In this document: positions 22,165 to 33,574 of the stretch, one piece after another
Layout of the letters: each line of letters starts with the position of its first letter
Position numbering within the stretch: the first letter of the stretch is position 1
From: an uncultured Clostridia bacterium
Lineage (GTDB): Bacteria > Bacillota > Clostridia > Oscillospirales > CAG-272
Reading direction: 5' to 3'
NCBI GenBank assembly: GCA_947628165.1
Contig: CANQYV010000002.1
Location: forward strand, 1-33,574
DNA length: 33,574 bases
Notes under the pieces: model-generated
What the model was told of the DNA's origin: nothing
What the model saw: only the letters and a program-made list of their open reading frames with translations
Database searches by the model: none
Made by a program: the position numbers and the translations under genes

Positions 22165-23457
22165 ATGCGTATCTATACGGTCGCCGAGGGCGACAGCGTA
22201 TATTCGATAGCGAAGGAGTTCGGGACGTCGCCGGCGCTCATAATAAGCGACAACGACCTTTCTGAGCCGACAAAGCTCTCAGTTGGGCAGACGCTTCTGA
22301 TAAGGCAGCCGACAAAGACGTACACTGTCGTCTCGGGGGACACGCTCTCGGGGATTGCGGCGCGCTTCGGCACGACGACGGGAGAGCTTTGGAGAAAGAA
22401 CCCGACGCTCTCGGGTCGGGAGGAGATATTCCCCGGAGAGGTGCTCGTCATCGAAGAGGAGGAGGACGGCGGAGGCGAGCTCATAACGGGGGCATATGTT
22501 TACCCGTTCGTCGACGAGACGGTACTGAGAAAAACGCTGCCGTATCTTTCGTACATAACGGTCTTTACATACGGCATCAGGAACGACGGCAGCCTCATTC
22601 CGCCCGGCGACGCGAGGGGCGAGGCGCGCGTCGTGAAGCTCGCACGCGATTACGGGACGCGTCCGCTTCTGATGCTGTCCACGCTGACGGAGGACGGCAC
22701 GTTCTCAAACGAGCTCGCGGACTATATTTTCGACACTCCCGAGGTGAGGGAGAGGATAATAAAAAACGTCGCCGACGCCGTCGTTTCCGGCGGATACTCG
22801 GGCGTCGACATCGATTTTGAATATCTCGGCGGAGACAACGCGGAGGCATACGCGCAGTTCGTCCGCGACGTGAAGGCGGAGCTTGCCTCACGCGGCGACT
22901 ACGTCGTGTGGGTCGCGCTCGCTCCGAAGAATTCGGCGGAACAGCCGGGACTGCTCTATGCGGGTCACGATTACGGCGCGCTCGCGGACGCCGCCGACCG
23001 CGTGCTCCTTATGACGTACGAATGGGGATACGCGTTCGGTCCGCCGCAGGCGGTGGCTCCGCTCTCGGAGGTGCGCGCCGTCGTAGATTATGCCAAAACG
23101 GAAGCGCCGCCCTCAAAAATACTGCTCGGCGTGCCGAACTACGGTTACGACTGGCAGCTTCCTTATGTCCGCGGCAAAAGCGAGGCGGAGCCCTTGTCGC
23201 TTGCGGCGGCGGCAAGGCGCGCTTATGAAAGGCGGGCGCGCATCATGTTTGACGAGGCGGCGGGCTCGCCGTATTACAGCTATTATCTCGACGGGAAGGA
23301 GCACATCGTCTGGTTCGAGGACGCGAAGAGCATCGAGGAAAAGGCCGACCTCATCGAGGATGAGGAGCTTTCGGGCGCGGGCATCTGGAACGCGATGAAG
23401 TTTTTCACGCCCCTTTGGCTTATCCTTGACGGGAAATTCGACATAATAAAATATTGA
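22165..23457 (+). CDS. sleL: LysM / GH18 spore peptidoglycan hydrolase (YaaH/SleL type)
   Basis: 430 residues; AAAAAAAGGAGTTTAAGGA precedes the ATG. Two LysM domains (about 2-47, YTVAEGDSVYSIAKEFGTSP; and 52-96, YTVVSGDTLSGIAARFGTTT) bind peptidoglycan. A GH18 barrel follows (about 105-430) with the catalytic motif GVDIDFE (Asp215, Asp217, Glu219) and LLMTYEWGYAFGPPQAVAPL, characteristic of the YaaH/SleL group. No signal peptide is present, as usual for these spore-coat proteins. SleL-type enzymes cut cortex fragments at N-acetylglucosamine during germination, so the organism probably sporulates. It is a single gene with its own terminator region. The exact role (cortex hydrolase or coat protein) cannot be told from sequence. 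Confidence 0.9.
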   Translation: MRIYTVAEGDSVYSIAKEFGTSPALIISDNDLSEPTKLSVGQTLLIRQPTKTYTVVSGDTLSGIAARFGTTTGELWRKNPTLSGREEIFPGEVLVIEEEEDGGGELITGAYVYPFVDETVLRKTLPYLSYITVFTYGIRNDGSLIPPGDARGEARVVKLARDYGTRPLLMLSTLTEDGTFSNELADYIFDTPEVRERIIKNVADAVVSGGYSGVDIDFEYLGGDNAEAYAQFVRDVKAELASRGDYVVWVALAPKNSAEQPGLLYAGHDYGALADAADRVLLMTYEWGYAFGPPQAVAPLSEVRAVVDYAKTEAPPSKILLGVPNYGYDWQLPYVRGKSEAEPLSLAAAARRAYERRARIMFDEAAGSPYYSYYLDGKEHIVWFEDAKSIEEKADLIEDEELSGAGIWNAMKFFTPLWLILDGKFDIIKY

Positions 23458-23487
23458 AAAACCCGCCCGGGGCACGCCCCGGACGGG
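23457..23487. terminator. terminator between convergent sleL-like and lipoprotein genes
   Basis: Stem CCCGCCCGGGGC / GCCCCGGACGGG (one mismatch) with a 2-nt loop; five T residues follow on the minus strand. Confidence 0.78.
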
Positions 23488-23498
23488 ATATCATTTTG

Positions 23499-24986
23499 TC
23501 ACCAGCTTCGCTCGTAGATATCAAATCTTATCGAGCCATCCCTGACGTCTCCGTCCTTCGGAACGGCGAGATAGAATTCCTCGACAACGCTCATGTCCGT
23601 AAGCTCATTGTTAAACACCATCGTGCGGACGTAGTAGTAGGTGAAGCTGCCGTCGTCGCCGAGAGGCGTCTCTATAATATGCGTGTACCCGGGCCGCTTT
23701 ACCGCGCCGTTGATGTTTACGGAAGCCGTGCTTTTGCCCTCGAGGTCAAAGAAGCATATTTTCCCCGAGGTCTCCTTGTCCCCCGAGACGAGGGGACCCG
23801 CGGCGCCGCCGTTAAAGAACGTCATCCACAAAAAAGCGTCGTCTTCCCCGACGGAGAGCGCGTCCGTGACGGTCTCCGTCTTCCCGCTCGCAAACGAATA
23901 TTTCAAAAGCCCCGCGCGTGACGCCCATGTGCCGTCGTCGAGCTTGTACTCGGTAAGGTTTTGAAAATAGACTCCGTCGCCGCGGACGGGATATATCCCG
24001 TGCGTTTCGGGACTTTTGCCGAACGTGTCAGACGATTCCGCAAAGAGCAGGCGGGCACGCCGTGTCTCTGTGCTCCACACATACATCACGGAGTATTCCT
24101 CGCCCCATTCGCCTGCGTCAAGGTCCTTGCCGTTCGAGCCCTGGAGCAGTATGTAAAGCTCGTTCCCCATCGGTCTGACGATCAGCCCGTAGAAGGAATC
24201 CCATCCGGGGGCGGCGCTCATCACGGTATACGGCTCGCCGCCGTCGAGAGGGTACGCGGTTATGACGCCTGTCGTGACGGCGACATATTTGCCGTCTATT
24301 TTTTTGTTTACCTCCTTCATTCCGGAGGCGTATGCAACTCCCCTGTGGATGAAGAGACCGTTTATCGCCGCGCCGTCGAAGACGGACTCGGAGCTTTCGG
24401 CGACCGTCTCCCTCGCCGCGCCGTCAAGCGACTCGCGGATGAGCTTCAGCGTCCTGCCCTGCTGTATCCATAAAAGCGCCCCGTCATATATGCGGAAGGA
24501 AAAGACGCTCTCGCCTTTTCCGCATATGTAAGCGCCGCAGCTCTCGTCCTCGTGCGCGCATCCGGGAACGGAGCAGAGCGGGGACACCTCTTTCGTCTTT
24601 TTGTCCGCACGGTAAAGGCGCACCGCCTTGTCAGTGTGTCCCCTTTCGCAAAGGTAGATGAAATTGTCGTCCGCCGCGATGTTGTGGGCGAGGTCGGAGA
24701 CGTCGAACGCGGGGTCAAGGTCAAAGCCGGGGAGGTATTCGTCCGTCGCGAAGGAAGCGTCCGCAAGGTAGCTGCCCTCGGGATATTCTGTAAACGAGGA
24801 CAAAAGCTCCTTCGCGGCAGCCTCTATATCGTAGACCTCCGCAGTCCCCGGCTGAAGCGCTTCCGGCGGGACGGCGGACGTGCCGTCGGATCCTCCCGTT
24901 TCGTCAGCGCCCGACTTCGGACCGCATGATGCGAGTGCAAGCGCAAGGGCAAACGCAATATATGATATGAATATATGTTTTTTCAT
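23499..24986 (-). CDS. secreted lipoprotein with predicted beta-propeller-like body (paralogue 1)
   Basis: 495 residues; GGGAGGCAGCA ribosome site. A signal peptide ends in a lipobox (ALASC, Cys21), then a Gly/Ser/Asp-rich linker. The body has repeated strand-rich segments: IYDGALLWIQQG, GVAYASG, PMGNELYILLQG, RGDGVYFQNLTEY. It also has a conserved cysteine cluster, LCSVPGCAHEDESCGAYICG (C-x4-C-x-H-x4-C-x4-C). The same order occurs in the protein at 25996-27384, so they are paralogues. The fold is probably a beta-propeller, with the Cys/His cluster perhaps binding a metal or forming disulfides. The function is unknown to me. It is the last gene of a three-gene minus-strand operon, 20 bp after the secreted protein gene. 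Confidence 0.8.
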   Translation of the reverse strand: MKKHIFISYIAFALALALASCGPKSGADETGGSDGTSAVPPEALQPGTAEVYDIEAAAKELLSSFTEYPEGSYLADASFATDEYLPGFDLDPAFDVSDLAHNIAADDNFIYLCERGHTDKAVRLYRADKKTKEVSPLCSVPGCAHEDESCGAYICGKGESVFSFRIYDGALLWIQQGRTLKLIRESLDGAARETVAESSESVFDGAAINGLFIHRGVAYASGMKEVNKKIDGKYVAVTTGVITAYPLDGGEPYTVMSAAPGWDSFYGLIVRPMGNELYILLQGSNGKDLDAGEWGEEYSVMYVWSTETRRARLLFAESSDTFGKSPETHGIYPVRGDGVYFQNLTEYKLDDGTWASRAGLLKYSFASGKTETVTDALSVGEDDAFLWMTFFNGGAAGPLVSGDKETSGKICFFDLEGKSTASVNINGAVKRPGYTHIIETPLGDDGSFTYYYVRTMVFNNELTDMSVVEEFYLAVPKDGDVRDGSIRFDIYERSW

Positions 24987-25006
24987 TGCTGCCTCCCAAT
25001 GTTATT

Positions 25007-25927
25007 TTATTTTGACCCGCCGTCCGCCGCATTGTCACCGGCGGCTGTTTTGTCGAGAATGCCGGGGGTCTGATTGAATGACGCCTCTGGGAAATAATAG
25101 ACGGGCACGTCAAAGAGACCTCTGTATACAAGGTGGTCGTTGAACTCGGCGAGCAGCGAGCAGGACGGCTCGGCGGACGTTCCGTTTGACGCCTCAAACA
25201 GTCCGCCGCCGACGGGAAGCACGGCGCCGTTCTGCGTGAACGCGAAGAACGCGTCCTCGACCCGCGACATCCCCGGAAGTGCAGGCGCGCCGTCCGTGTT
25301 CGACACAAGCATTGCGGAATATCCGCGCCGTTCCGTCAGCCCGTGAGGCGTATGTACTGCGACATCGTCAACCGTCATGCCGTCGAAGGCGACGCCGTCG
25401 AAACGCTCCCCGATTTTGGCAAATTCGGCATCGAAGACCTCGGGCTCGGGCAGACCGCGGTCCGCGGTGAAGAGGGACGGCAGGCGCTCCTCTGCGACGA
25501 AAAAGCTGCTCTCGTTCGACAGCGTGTCATAAACGAAGTGATCGTTCAGCTCAGCCCTCACGGATGCCTTGTCCGGATCGGTGCCCGCGACGCGGACAAG
25601 TGTTCCGCCCGAAAGCGCGAACATGACCTCCGCGTCGCCGCCGTCGACGGAGGCAAAGCAGCCCGCCTCCGTTCTGGCGACGTTTTCAAAGCTGTCAGCG
25701 CCTTCTTTGACGAAGACACTCCCGATTCTAAGAGAAGATAAGGCGGCGCCGGCTTTGACGGACACCTCAGTATCTGCAAGGAAAGAATCGACCTGCACCC
25801 CTGAGACGAGCTCGAAAAATTCAAAATGCTCCTGACTGTTCACCGTTTTTGCCGACACGGGTACCGCCGCTGCCGAGGCGGCGAGCAGCACGGAAAGCAG
25901 ACACGCGAAAAATGACGCTTTTTTCAT
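25007..25927 (-). CDS. secreted protein of unknown function
   Basis: 306 residues with a clear signal peptide (MKKASFFACLLSVLLAASAA then VPVSAKT). The ATG follows TTTGGAGATAAGCC. I do not recognise the domain. Two halves look alike: AELNDHFVYDTLSNESSFFV near 135 and AEFNDHLVYRGLFDVPVYYF near 265, each after a stretch containing a gly-rich GGTLV or GGGLF. It may therefore be an internal duplication of a small beta-rich module. It lies between the two paralogous lipoproteins, so a shared cell-surface role is likely. Few cysteines, no anchor; probably released or held by the lipoproteins. Confidence 0.7.
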   Translation of the reverse strand: MKKASFFACLLSVLLAASAAAVPVSAKTVNSQEHFEFFELVSGVQVDSFLADTEVSVKAGAALSSLRIGSVFVKEGADSFENVARTEAGCFASVDGGDAEVMFALSGGTLVRVAGTDPDKASVRAELNDHFVYDTLSNESSFFVAEERLPSLFTADRGLPEPEVFDAEFAKIGERFDGVAFDGMTVDDVAVHTPHGLTERRGYSAMLVSNTDGAPALPGMSRVEDAFFAFTQNGAVLPVGGGLFEASNGTSAEPSCSLLAEFNDHLVYRGLFDVPVYYFPEASFNQTPGILDKTAAGDNAADGGSK

Positions 25928-25951
25928 GGCTTATCTCCAAAAAATTTTCCG

Positions 25952-25985
25952 AAAAGCGGTGGGAGAAAAAGCTCCCGCCGCTTTT
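25952..25985 (-). terminator. weak terminator or processing hairpin inside the lipoprotein operon
   Basis: Minus-strand stem AAAAGCGGCGGGAG / CTCCCACCGCTTTT with a CTTTTT loop between the first lipoprotein and the secreted protein gene. The T-run is short, so read-through is likely. Confidence 0.6.
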
Positions 25986-25995
25986 AACAGAGTTG

Positions 25996-27384
25996 TTATT
26001 TGCTTATCCTTACTCCCTCGTCGGGACGCGAGGCGGAAATCGGCATTACAAGAATAAAGCGCTCATAATTATCCGTCGAGGCGTTGTAGCAGTTATAATA
26101 TACATTTTCCCCGTCGACACCGACGGCCTCGTACATGTGGCTGCCGGGAGTCAAAAACGCGCTGTTGATTTCATGCGAGGCTGTGAGCTTCCCGTCAAGA
26201 CCTGTGGTGTAAACGCAAACGCCCAGCGTTTTGCTGATACCGCGTCCGAAGATTTGACCTGACAAAAACGTCAGAAAGGAAAATCTGTCAAAGTCTTCGC
26301 ACGATAAGCGAGGCACGACCTCCTCGACCTTTCCTGACGCAAACGAGTATTTTCTCAACGACGCATAACTCGTCCAGTTTCCCTCGTCGTCCTTATATTC
26401 CGTCATGCTTTGGAAATATATCCCGTCGCCACGGACGGGACCAAAGTCCCGAGACGCTATCGACAGGCAGAATTCTTCTGTCTTTTCCGAGGCGAGCAGC
26501 TCTGCGCGTCTCGTCTTTGTATCCCAGGCGTAGAGCTCGTATTCTTCCGTGCCCCACTCGTTTATCCCGAGGTCTCTGCCCTCGACGTTCTTTGCCATAA
26601 TGTAAATCGTATTTCCGAGAGGCTTTACGGTCATGTCGTAGCTGTCGAAGGACAATATCGGCACAGCGTCGCCGCCGGCAAGAGGGTATGCTGTGAGGGT
26701 AGTGTTCGTAACAGGCTTTTCGTCGACAATAGTACTGCTGAGATTTTTTATGTAGAGATAGCCGCGATGTAAAAAGGCTGTCGTACTGTTGCCGCCGGGG
26801 AATGTTTTCAGTTCCTCCCGCGCCGTGCCGTCCGTCTTTGAGCGGAACAGACGAACGGAGCCCTGCCACTGCACCCAGTAAAGCATCCCGTCATAGACGG
26901 AGAGCGAGACGACGTGTTCCATATTCCCGCAGAGGTATGCGCCGCAGTCTGCCCCGTCGTGGAAGCACTCGGGCTTACCGCAGAGCGGGGCGGTGATGCC
27001 GCTCGCCTTGTCATAGAACATCATGTATGTGCTGTTGTCCTCGGCGATGACGGCGGTAAAGACCGTAGTCCCGTCCGAGGCTATGGGGCACCCGAAATCA
27101 AACGAGGTGTCGCAGTCATAGGCGGGGAGAGGATCGTCGGTGTCGAACTTCGCGTCGGCAAGATAATTGCCCTCGGGATAGGAGGTGAATACAACTTTCG
27201 AGTCCTCGGGCGCGCCGCTCGGGGAATACAGCTCCTGTGTCTGCTTTGGACCGTCGCCGTCGTCGTTATCGCCGCTGTCGTTGCCCGAGGCTACGCCCTC
27301 CGGCCCGCAGGAAAAGAGAGAGGGCAATAGAAACGCGGAGACGAGGAGGAGGGACGCTGCTTTTTTCAAATTAAATATCTTCAT
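25996..27384 (-). CDS. secreted lipoprotein with predicted beta-propeller-like body (paralogue 2)
   Basis: 462 residues; GGGGGAGAATAAATTTT before the ATG. The lipobox is LPSLFSC (Cys26). A low-complexity Asp/Gly linker is followed by the same body as its paralogue at 23499-24986: FDFGCPIASDGTTVFTAV, LCGKPECFHDGADCGAYLCG (the same Cys/His cluster), VYDGMLYWVQW, YPLAGGDAVPIL, RGDGIYFQSMTEYKDDEGNW and LRKYSFASGKVEEV. It should be exported and lipid-anchored to the outer face of the membrane. The role is unknown. It is the first gene of the operon and has a strong promoter about 100 bp upstream. Confidence 0.8.
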   Translation of the reverse strand: MKIFNLKKAASLLLVSAFLLPSLFSCGPEGVASGNDSGDNDDGDGPKQTQELYSPSGAPEDSKVVFTSYPEGNYLADAKFDTDDPLPAYDCDTSFDFGCPIASDGTTVFTAVIAEDNSTYMMFYDKASGITAPLCGKPECFHDGADCGAYLCGNMEHVVSLSVYDGMLYWVQWQGSVRLFRSKTDGTAREELKTFPGGNSTTAFLHRGYLYIKNLSSTIVDEKPVTNTTLTAYPLAGGDAVPILSFDSYDMTVKPLGNTIYIMAKNVEGRDLGINEWGTEEYELYAWDTKTRRAELLASEKTEEFCLSIASRDFGPVRGDGIYFQSMTEYKDDEGNWTSYASLRKYSFASGKVEEVVPRLSCEDFDRFSFLTFLSGQIFGRGISKTLGVCVYTTGLDGKLTASHEINSAFLTPGSHMYEAVGVDGENVYYNCYNASTDNYERFILVMPISASRPDEGVRISK

Positions 27385-27485
27385 AAAATTTATTCTCCCC
27401 CGAATTTTTTATTTACAAAAGCGGCTTTCGGCAAATACGGTTTGCAGCAGGCACAAGAAACAAAATCCCTTATTTCTACATATTA

Positions 27486-27514
27486 ATAATAAATCATGGC
27501 TCGCAATATGTCAA
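27486..27514 (-). promoter_or_regulatory. promoter of the lipoprotein operon
   Basis: Minus strand TTGACA (27509-27514), a 17-nt spacer and TATTAT (27486-27491). The leader to the ATG at 27384 is about 95 nt. Confidence 0.7.
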
Positions 27515-27636
27515 GAGCAAACGACACGGCATTTTATACATTTTTCGCCTGTTAAATTTGTGCAGAATGTTCGGGACAAGGAGAAACGCAAAAGTTTTCC
27601 GGCGCTCAAAAAACTTTTTTTATTTCCGTTTTTTCG

Positions 27637-27665
27637 TTGACTTTAATGCGCCGTTATGGTATAAC
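27637..27665 (+). promoter_or_regulatory. promoter of lacZ
   Basis: TTGACT (27637-27642), a 17-nt spacer and TATAAC (27660-27665), about 40 nt before the ATG. Confidence 0.65.
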
Positions 27666-27698
27666 CTCAGTGGACAAAAAACACGACCTTAATTATGA

Positions 27699-30755
<3,057 letters not shown>

Positions 30756-30771
30756 GATTTGGATAGTTATT

Positions 30772-30855
30772 GCGGGGGAGGGAAAACTCTTGAAAGAGTT
30801 TTCCCTCCCCCGCGCCCCCTCCTTTCGAGAACTTTTAAGGACTGGGGGCTTTTTT
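30772..30855 (+). terminator. tandem-hairpin terminator after lacZ
   Basis: A perfect 20-bp stem (30772-30791 with 30794-30813; arm GCGGGGGAGGGAAAACTCTT, 2-nt loop) is followed at once by a second hairpin GCCCCC...GGGGGC (30814-30849) and six T residues (30850-30855). The same two-hairpin design recurs at 32145-32219. Confidence 0.85.
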
Positions 30856-30973
30856 GTCGGGCACGGGAGAAGATAAAATAAAAATTTTTCCGTTTATTTC
30901 CCCAATCATGCTCACTTTTTCGTTTATTCGTGGTATACTATATATAAATCCGAAATGAGAGGAGAAAACGAAA

Positions 30974-32122
30974 ATGGCAAACAGATTTATGCTCAACGAA
31001 ACATCGTATCACGGCAAGGGCGCGATTGCGGAGATACCCGCCGAACTCAAGGCGAGGGAACTCAAGCTCGCCTTTGTCTGCTCCGACCCCGACCTTATTA
31101 AATTCGGGGTGACGAAAAAGGTGACCGACACGCTTGACGGCGCCGGGATAAAGTACGAAGTTTACTCCGACATCAAGGCAAATCCGACGATAGAGAACGT
31201 ACAGCACGGCGTCGAGGCGTACAAAAAGGCGGGCGCGGACTGCATCGTCGCCGTCGGCGGCGGCTCGTCGATGGACACCGCGAAGGCGATAGGCATCATA
31301 ATAAACAACCCCGAACACGCCGACGTCCGCTCGCTTGAGGGCGCGGTCGCGACGAAGAAGCCGTCGGTTCCGATAATCGCCGTCCCGACGACGGCGGGCA
31401 CCGCGGCGGAGGTCACGATAAACTACGTCATCACCGACGTCGAGAAGAAGCGCAAGTTCGTCTGCGTCGACCCGCACGACATTCCCGTCGTCGCAATAGT
31501 CGACCCCGACATGATGTCCACGATGCCGAAATCGCTGACGGCGTTCACGGGCATGGACGCGCTGACGCATGCGATCGAGGGCTACATCACAAACGGCGCG
31601 TGGGAGCTTTCCGACATGTTCCACCTCAAGGCGATAGAGATAATCTCCCGCAGCCTCCGCGGCGCCGTCGCGGGGACCGACGAGGGCAGAGAGGGCATGG
31701 CGCTCGGCCAGTACGTCGCCGGCATGGGATTTTCCAATGTCGGTCTCGGCGTCGACCATTCGATGGCGCACACGCTCTCGGCATACTACGACATGCCGCA
31801 CGGAAAAGCGTGCGCGACGCTGCTCCCGACAGTTATGGAGTATAACGCGCCGTGCACCGGCGAGAAGTACCGCGAGATCGCGCGCGCGATGGGAGTCCCC
31901 GGCGTTGACGAAATGACGCAGGAGGAATACAGGCGCGCCGCAGTCGAGGCAGTGAAAAAGCTGTCTGAGGACGTGGGCATCGTCTGCTCCCTCAAGGGCG
32001 TTGTCGACCCCGCAGACGTCGAGGCGCTCGCGAAGGACGCATACGCGGACGCGTGCCGCCCCGGCAACCCGCGCGAAACGAGCGTTGAGGAGATAGCGGA
32101 GCTCTACCGCTCGCTGATGTAA
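30974..32122 (+). CDS. fucO: iron-containing alcohol dehydrogenase, lactaldehyde reductase (FucO) type
   Basis: 382 residues, the same length as FucO; AGAGGAGAAAACGAAA before the ATG and an extended -10 TGGTATACT at 30931-30939. FucO reduces L-lactaldehyde to 1,2-propanediol with NADH in fucose and rhamnose use. NAD-binding GGGSSMDTAKA is at about 95-105. Metal ligands are Asp195, His199, His262 and His276, at the spacing of the known enzyme (D196, H200, H263, H277 in E. coli). DHSMAHTLSAYYDMPHGKAC is typical. Its place beside beta-galactosidase suggests breakdown of fucosylated galactosides such as mucin or milk oligosaccharides (inference). It could also be a butanol-type dehydrogenase of the same family. 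Confidence 0.85.
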   Translation: MANRFMLNETSYHGKGAIAEIPAELKARELKLAFVCSDPDLIKFGVTKKVTDTLDGAGIKYEVYSDIKANPTIENVQHGVEAYKKAGADCIVAVGGGSSMDTAKAIGIIINNPEHADVRSLEGAVATKKPSVPIIAVPTTAGTAAEVTINYVITDVEKKRKFVCVDPHDIPVVAIVDPDMMSTMPKSLTAFTGMDALTHAIEGYITNGAWELSDMFHLKAIEIISRSLRGAVAGTDEGREGMALGQYVAGMGFSNVGLGVDHSMAHTLSAYYDMPHGKACATLLPTVMEYNAPCTGEKYREIARAMGVPGVDEMTQEEYRRAAVEAVKKLSEDVGIVCSLKGVVDPADVEALAKDAYADACRPGNPRETSVEEIAELYRSLM

Positions 32123-32144
32123 TAAAATAATGCGATAATATGAG

Positions 32145-32219
32145 GCGGGGAGGGCGCTTTTGCAAAAGCTCCCTCCCCGCACCCCTCCCGCAAAACCTTA
32201 TTCGGGAGGGGCTTTTTTT
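32145..32219 (+). terminator. tandem-hairpin terminator after fucO
   Basis: First stem GCGGGGAGGGCGCTTTT (32145-32161) with AAAAGCTCCCTCCCCGC (32164-32180), one mismatch. Then CCCCTCCCG / CGGGAGGGG (32182-32190, 32203-32211) and seven T residues. Same layout as at 30772-30855. Confidence 0.82.
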
Positions 32220-32299
32220 GTTTACTTCCGGGGGGATTTATGATAAAATGTTTTTCGGACAAACGCAATACATGACAACACCAAAAAGGAACGTTACAT

Positions 32300-33574
32300 A
32301 TGAAGGAAGTTTACGAACCTAAGGAATTTTTGCCGGACTGGGGACCGTACTCGAAAAAATACATGGGGGTTTCCCGCGTCGGCTTTGACGCCGAGGTCGG
32401 CGGCGCGAGGTTCGACCTCGTCGTCCATCCCGTCGAGGCGAACATGAATCAGCCCGTGCCGAACGTGACATATCCGTCGTCGTGGCATATGTGGGAGGCG
32501 GCGCCCGACCTTTCGTATTTTGCATACCGCGTCGAGCTCGAATGGAAGGACGTCCTTTACGCGGACGTTTCCGTTTCCGCGCTCGGCGAGCGCGCGCGCC
32601 TCGTGAGGACCGAGTTCGTGAACGACAGCGACCTTGACAGGGTCTGCGCCCTCAACTATTTTCTCGCGCTCGAATACCCGCGCAAGCTGATAGCGGAGGT
32701 GTGCCCGGCTGATGCCGCGTACAAAAAATTCACCGAATACGACGCGATGGAGTTCCACACGCCGCGCCCGTGGGAGCATCTGACGCCGGACGGCAATCAC
32801 CGCGGCGAGTTTTTCGACGCCGCGTTCGTCGACGGGCGCGGCTTCGGCGGCGAGCGGGCGGCGGAGCCCGAATATGTAAAGCGGACGCGCTTCGGAGAGG
32901 AGAAAGGCGACACCGTCACGGTGACGGTCGACGAAGGCGCGCGGGTATGCGGGCTGCTGACGATTCGCTACCGCACGACGTCGGAGGCGGACGGGAGGTT
33001 TTCGCTCACGGTTTCCGACGGGAATGGCTGTTTTGATACCGATATCAAACTTCCCGCCTCGGACGAGCTGACGACGGCGGAGGTAAAGCTCGGCGCGCCG
33101 TTCACGGGGCGCACGAAAATCACGCTGACCTCGCTCGGCGGAGGCGGCGTTGAGCTCGACTTTGCCGCGCTCTCGGGTGCTGACGAGCCGGTATCCGTCG
33201 TGACGCGCGTGCCCGATTTTGTCCCCACGGTCGAAAAAAAGGACGGCGGAGACGTCCTTTCATATAGTGGAACGGAGGCTAAGTTCGGCTTCCGCACGCT
33301 TTCCGACAGCGTGAGGGAGCGCGCGGTCATGTCGGGCGCGCTCGAGGACGCGCTGCCGTCCCGCCTCTCTCAGGCTGACCCGACGTTTGACCGCGTGCTC
33401 CGCTCGTTCACGCGCTCATTTACGGACAAGCACTCGGACGAGGGCTTTTATAAAAATTACATCGTTCACTCCATATTCATTCCCGCCGGCGGACGCCATG
33501 TCGAGTACGCGATAGTGGGCGACGGGTGTGTGCCCGCGCTGACGGAGGCGGAGGCCGAGGCGGAGTACGTCCGC
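32300..33574 (+). CDS. large protein of unknown family, possibly carbohydrate-active (N-terminal 425 residues; runs off right edge)
   Basis: An ATG with AAAAAGGAACGTTACAT upstream opens a frame that stays open for 425 codons to the window edge. The N-terminus is MKEVYEPKEFLPDWGPYSKK, with VVHPVEANMNQPVPNVTYPS soon after. No signal peptide is seen. The visible part is rich in beta strands (SVSALGERARLVRTEFVNDS, TVTVTVDEGARVCGLLTIRY), like the N-terminal domains of many large glycoside hydrolases whose catalytic barrel lies further on. RVLRSFTRSFTDKHSDEGFY hints that a helical barrel is beginning. No catalytic residues can be named. Its place after lacZ and fucO fits glycan degradation. I do not recognise a specific GH family. 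Confidence 0.6.
   Translation, partial: MKEVYEPKEFLPDWGPYSKKYMGVSRVGFDAEVGGARFDLVVHPVEANMNQPVPNVTYPSSWHMWEAAPDLSYFAYRVELEWKDVLYADVSVSALGERARLVRTEFVNDSDLDRVCALNYFLALEYPRKLIAEVCPADAAYKKFTEYDAMEFHTPRPWEHLTPDGNHRGEFFDAAFVDGRGFGGERAAEPEYVKRTRFGEEKGDTVTVTVDEGARVCGLLTIRYRTTSEADGRFSLTVSDGNGCFDTDIKLPASDELTTAEVKLGAPFTGRTKITLTSLGGGGVELDFAALSGADEPVSVVTRVPDFVPTVEKKDGGDVLSYSGTEAKFGFRTLSDSVRERAVMSGALEDALPSRLSQADPTFDRVLRSFTRSFTDKHSDEGFYKNYIVHSIFIPAGGRHVEYAIVGDGCVPALTEAEAEAEYVR

Noticed and set aside
30938-32182. 414-codon open frame opposite fucO
   Set aside because: Antisense shadow of a clear dehydrogenase, rich in Arg and Val, with no recognisable family and no upstream signals.

Overview
The window looks like a chromosomal segment of a moderately GC-rich, spore-forming gut-type Clostridia bacterium (Bacillota, perhaps Oscillospirales or a relative). 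The reasons are AGGAGG-type ribosome sites, occasional GTG and TTG starts, sigma-A promoters near TTGACA-17-TATAAT, a YaaH/SleL-type spore-cortex hydrolase, lipoproteins of a type common in these bacteria, and a LacZ/FucO sugar locus. The assignment is an inference from gene content only. I see no rRNA, tRNA, CRISPR array or insertion sequence.

Left end (1-5.0 kb) is an accessory zone with several broken genes. It holds the N-terminal part of a Wadjet JetA-like protein running off the left edge, a HipA-like gene split by a frameshift at an A8 tract, a decayed copy of a toxin-antitoxin module, an intact XRE regulator, and an anti-sigma-like membrane protein. The partner sigma factor of that membrane protein is reduced to its first ~24 codons plus parts of its C-terminal region.

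Centre (5.1-17.5 kb) is the most interesting part: a dense eukaryote-like phospho-signalling island. Seven minus-strand genes in one apparent operon encode a DUF805-FHA membrane protein, a zinc-ribbon FHA protein, a membrane-anchored PP2C phosphatase, a soluble PP2C phosphatase, a trypsin/HtrA-like lipoprotein protease joined through a membrane span to a cytoplasmic FHA domain, and two zinc-ribbon Ser/Thr kinases. The last kinase carries a large ectodomain of two discoidin-like repeats and a concanavalin-like domain. Divergent from them are a small HTH protein and, overlapping it by 4 bp, a third kinase with a long AVTD-repeat stalk and an internalin-like leucine-rich ectodomain. The set has writers (three kinases), erasers (two PP2C) and readers (three FHA proteins), with sensors or effectors facing outside. 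I see no secretion-system genes or PASTA-type kinase. My inference is an envelope- or glycan-sensing phosphorylation circuit.

Right of this (17.6-20.7 kb) is an intact RelB/RelE-type toxin-antitoxin pair bracketed by 41-bp direct repeats, a secreted CAP-domain surface protein with a perfect consensus promoter, and a candidate ~78-nt small RNA with its own consensus promoter and terminator.

The right third (20.7-33.6 kb) is more ordinary: enolase, a LysM/GH18 spore hydrolase, a three-gene operon of two paralogous lipoproteins around a secreted protein, a GH2 beta-galactosidase, a FucO-type dehydrogenase, and the start of a large unidentified protein, possibly carbohydrate-active, that runs off the right edge. 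Tandem-hairpin terminators of one shared design follow lacZ and fucO.
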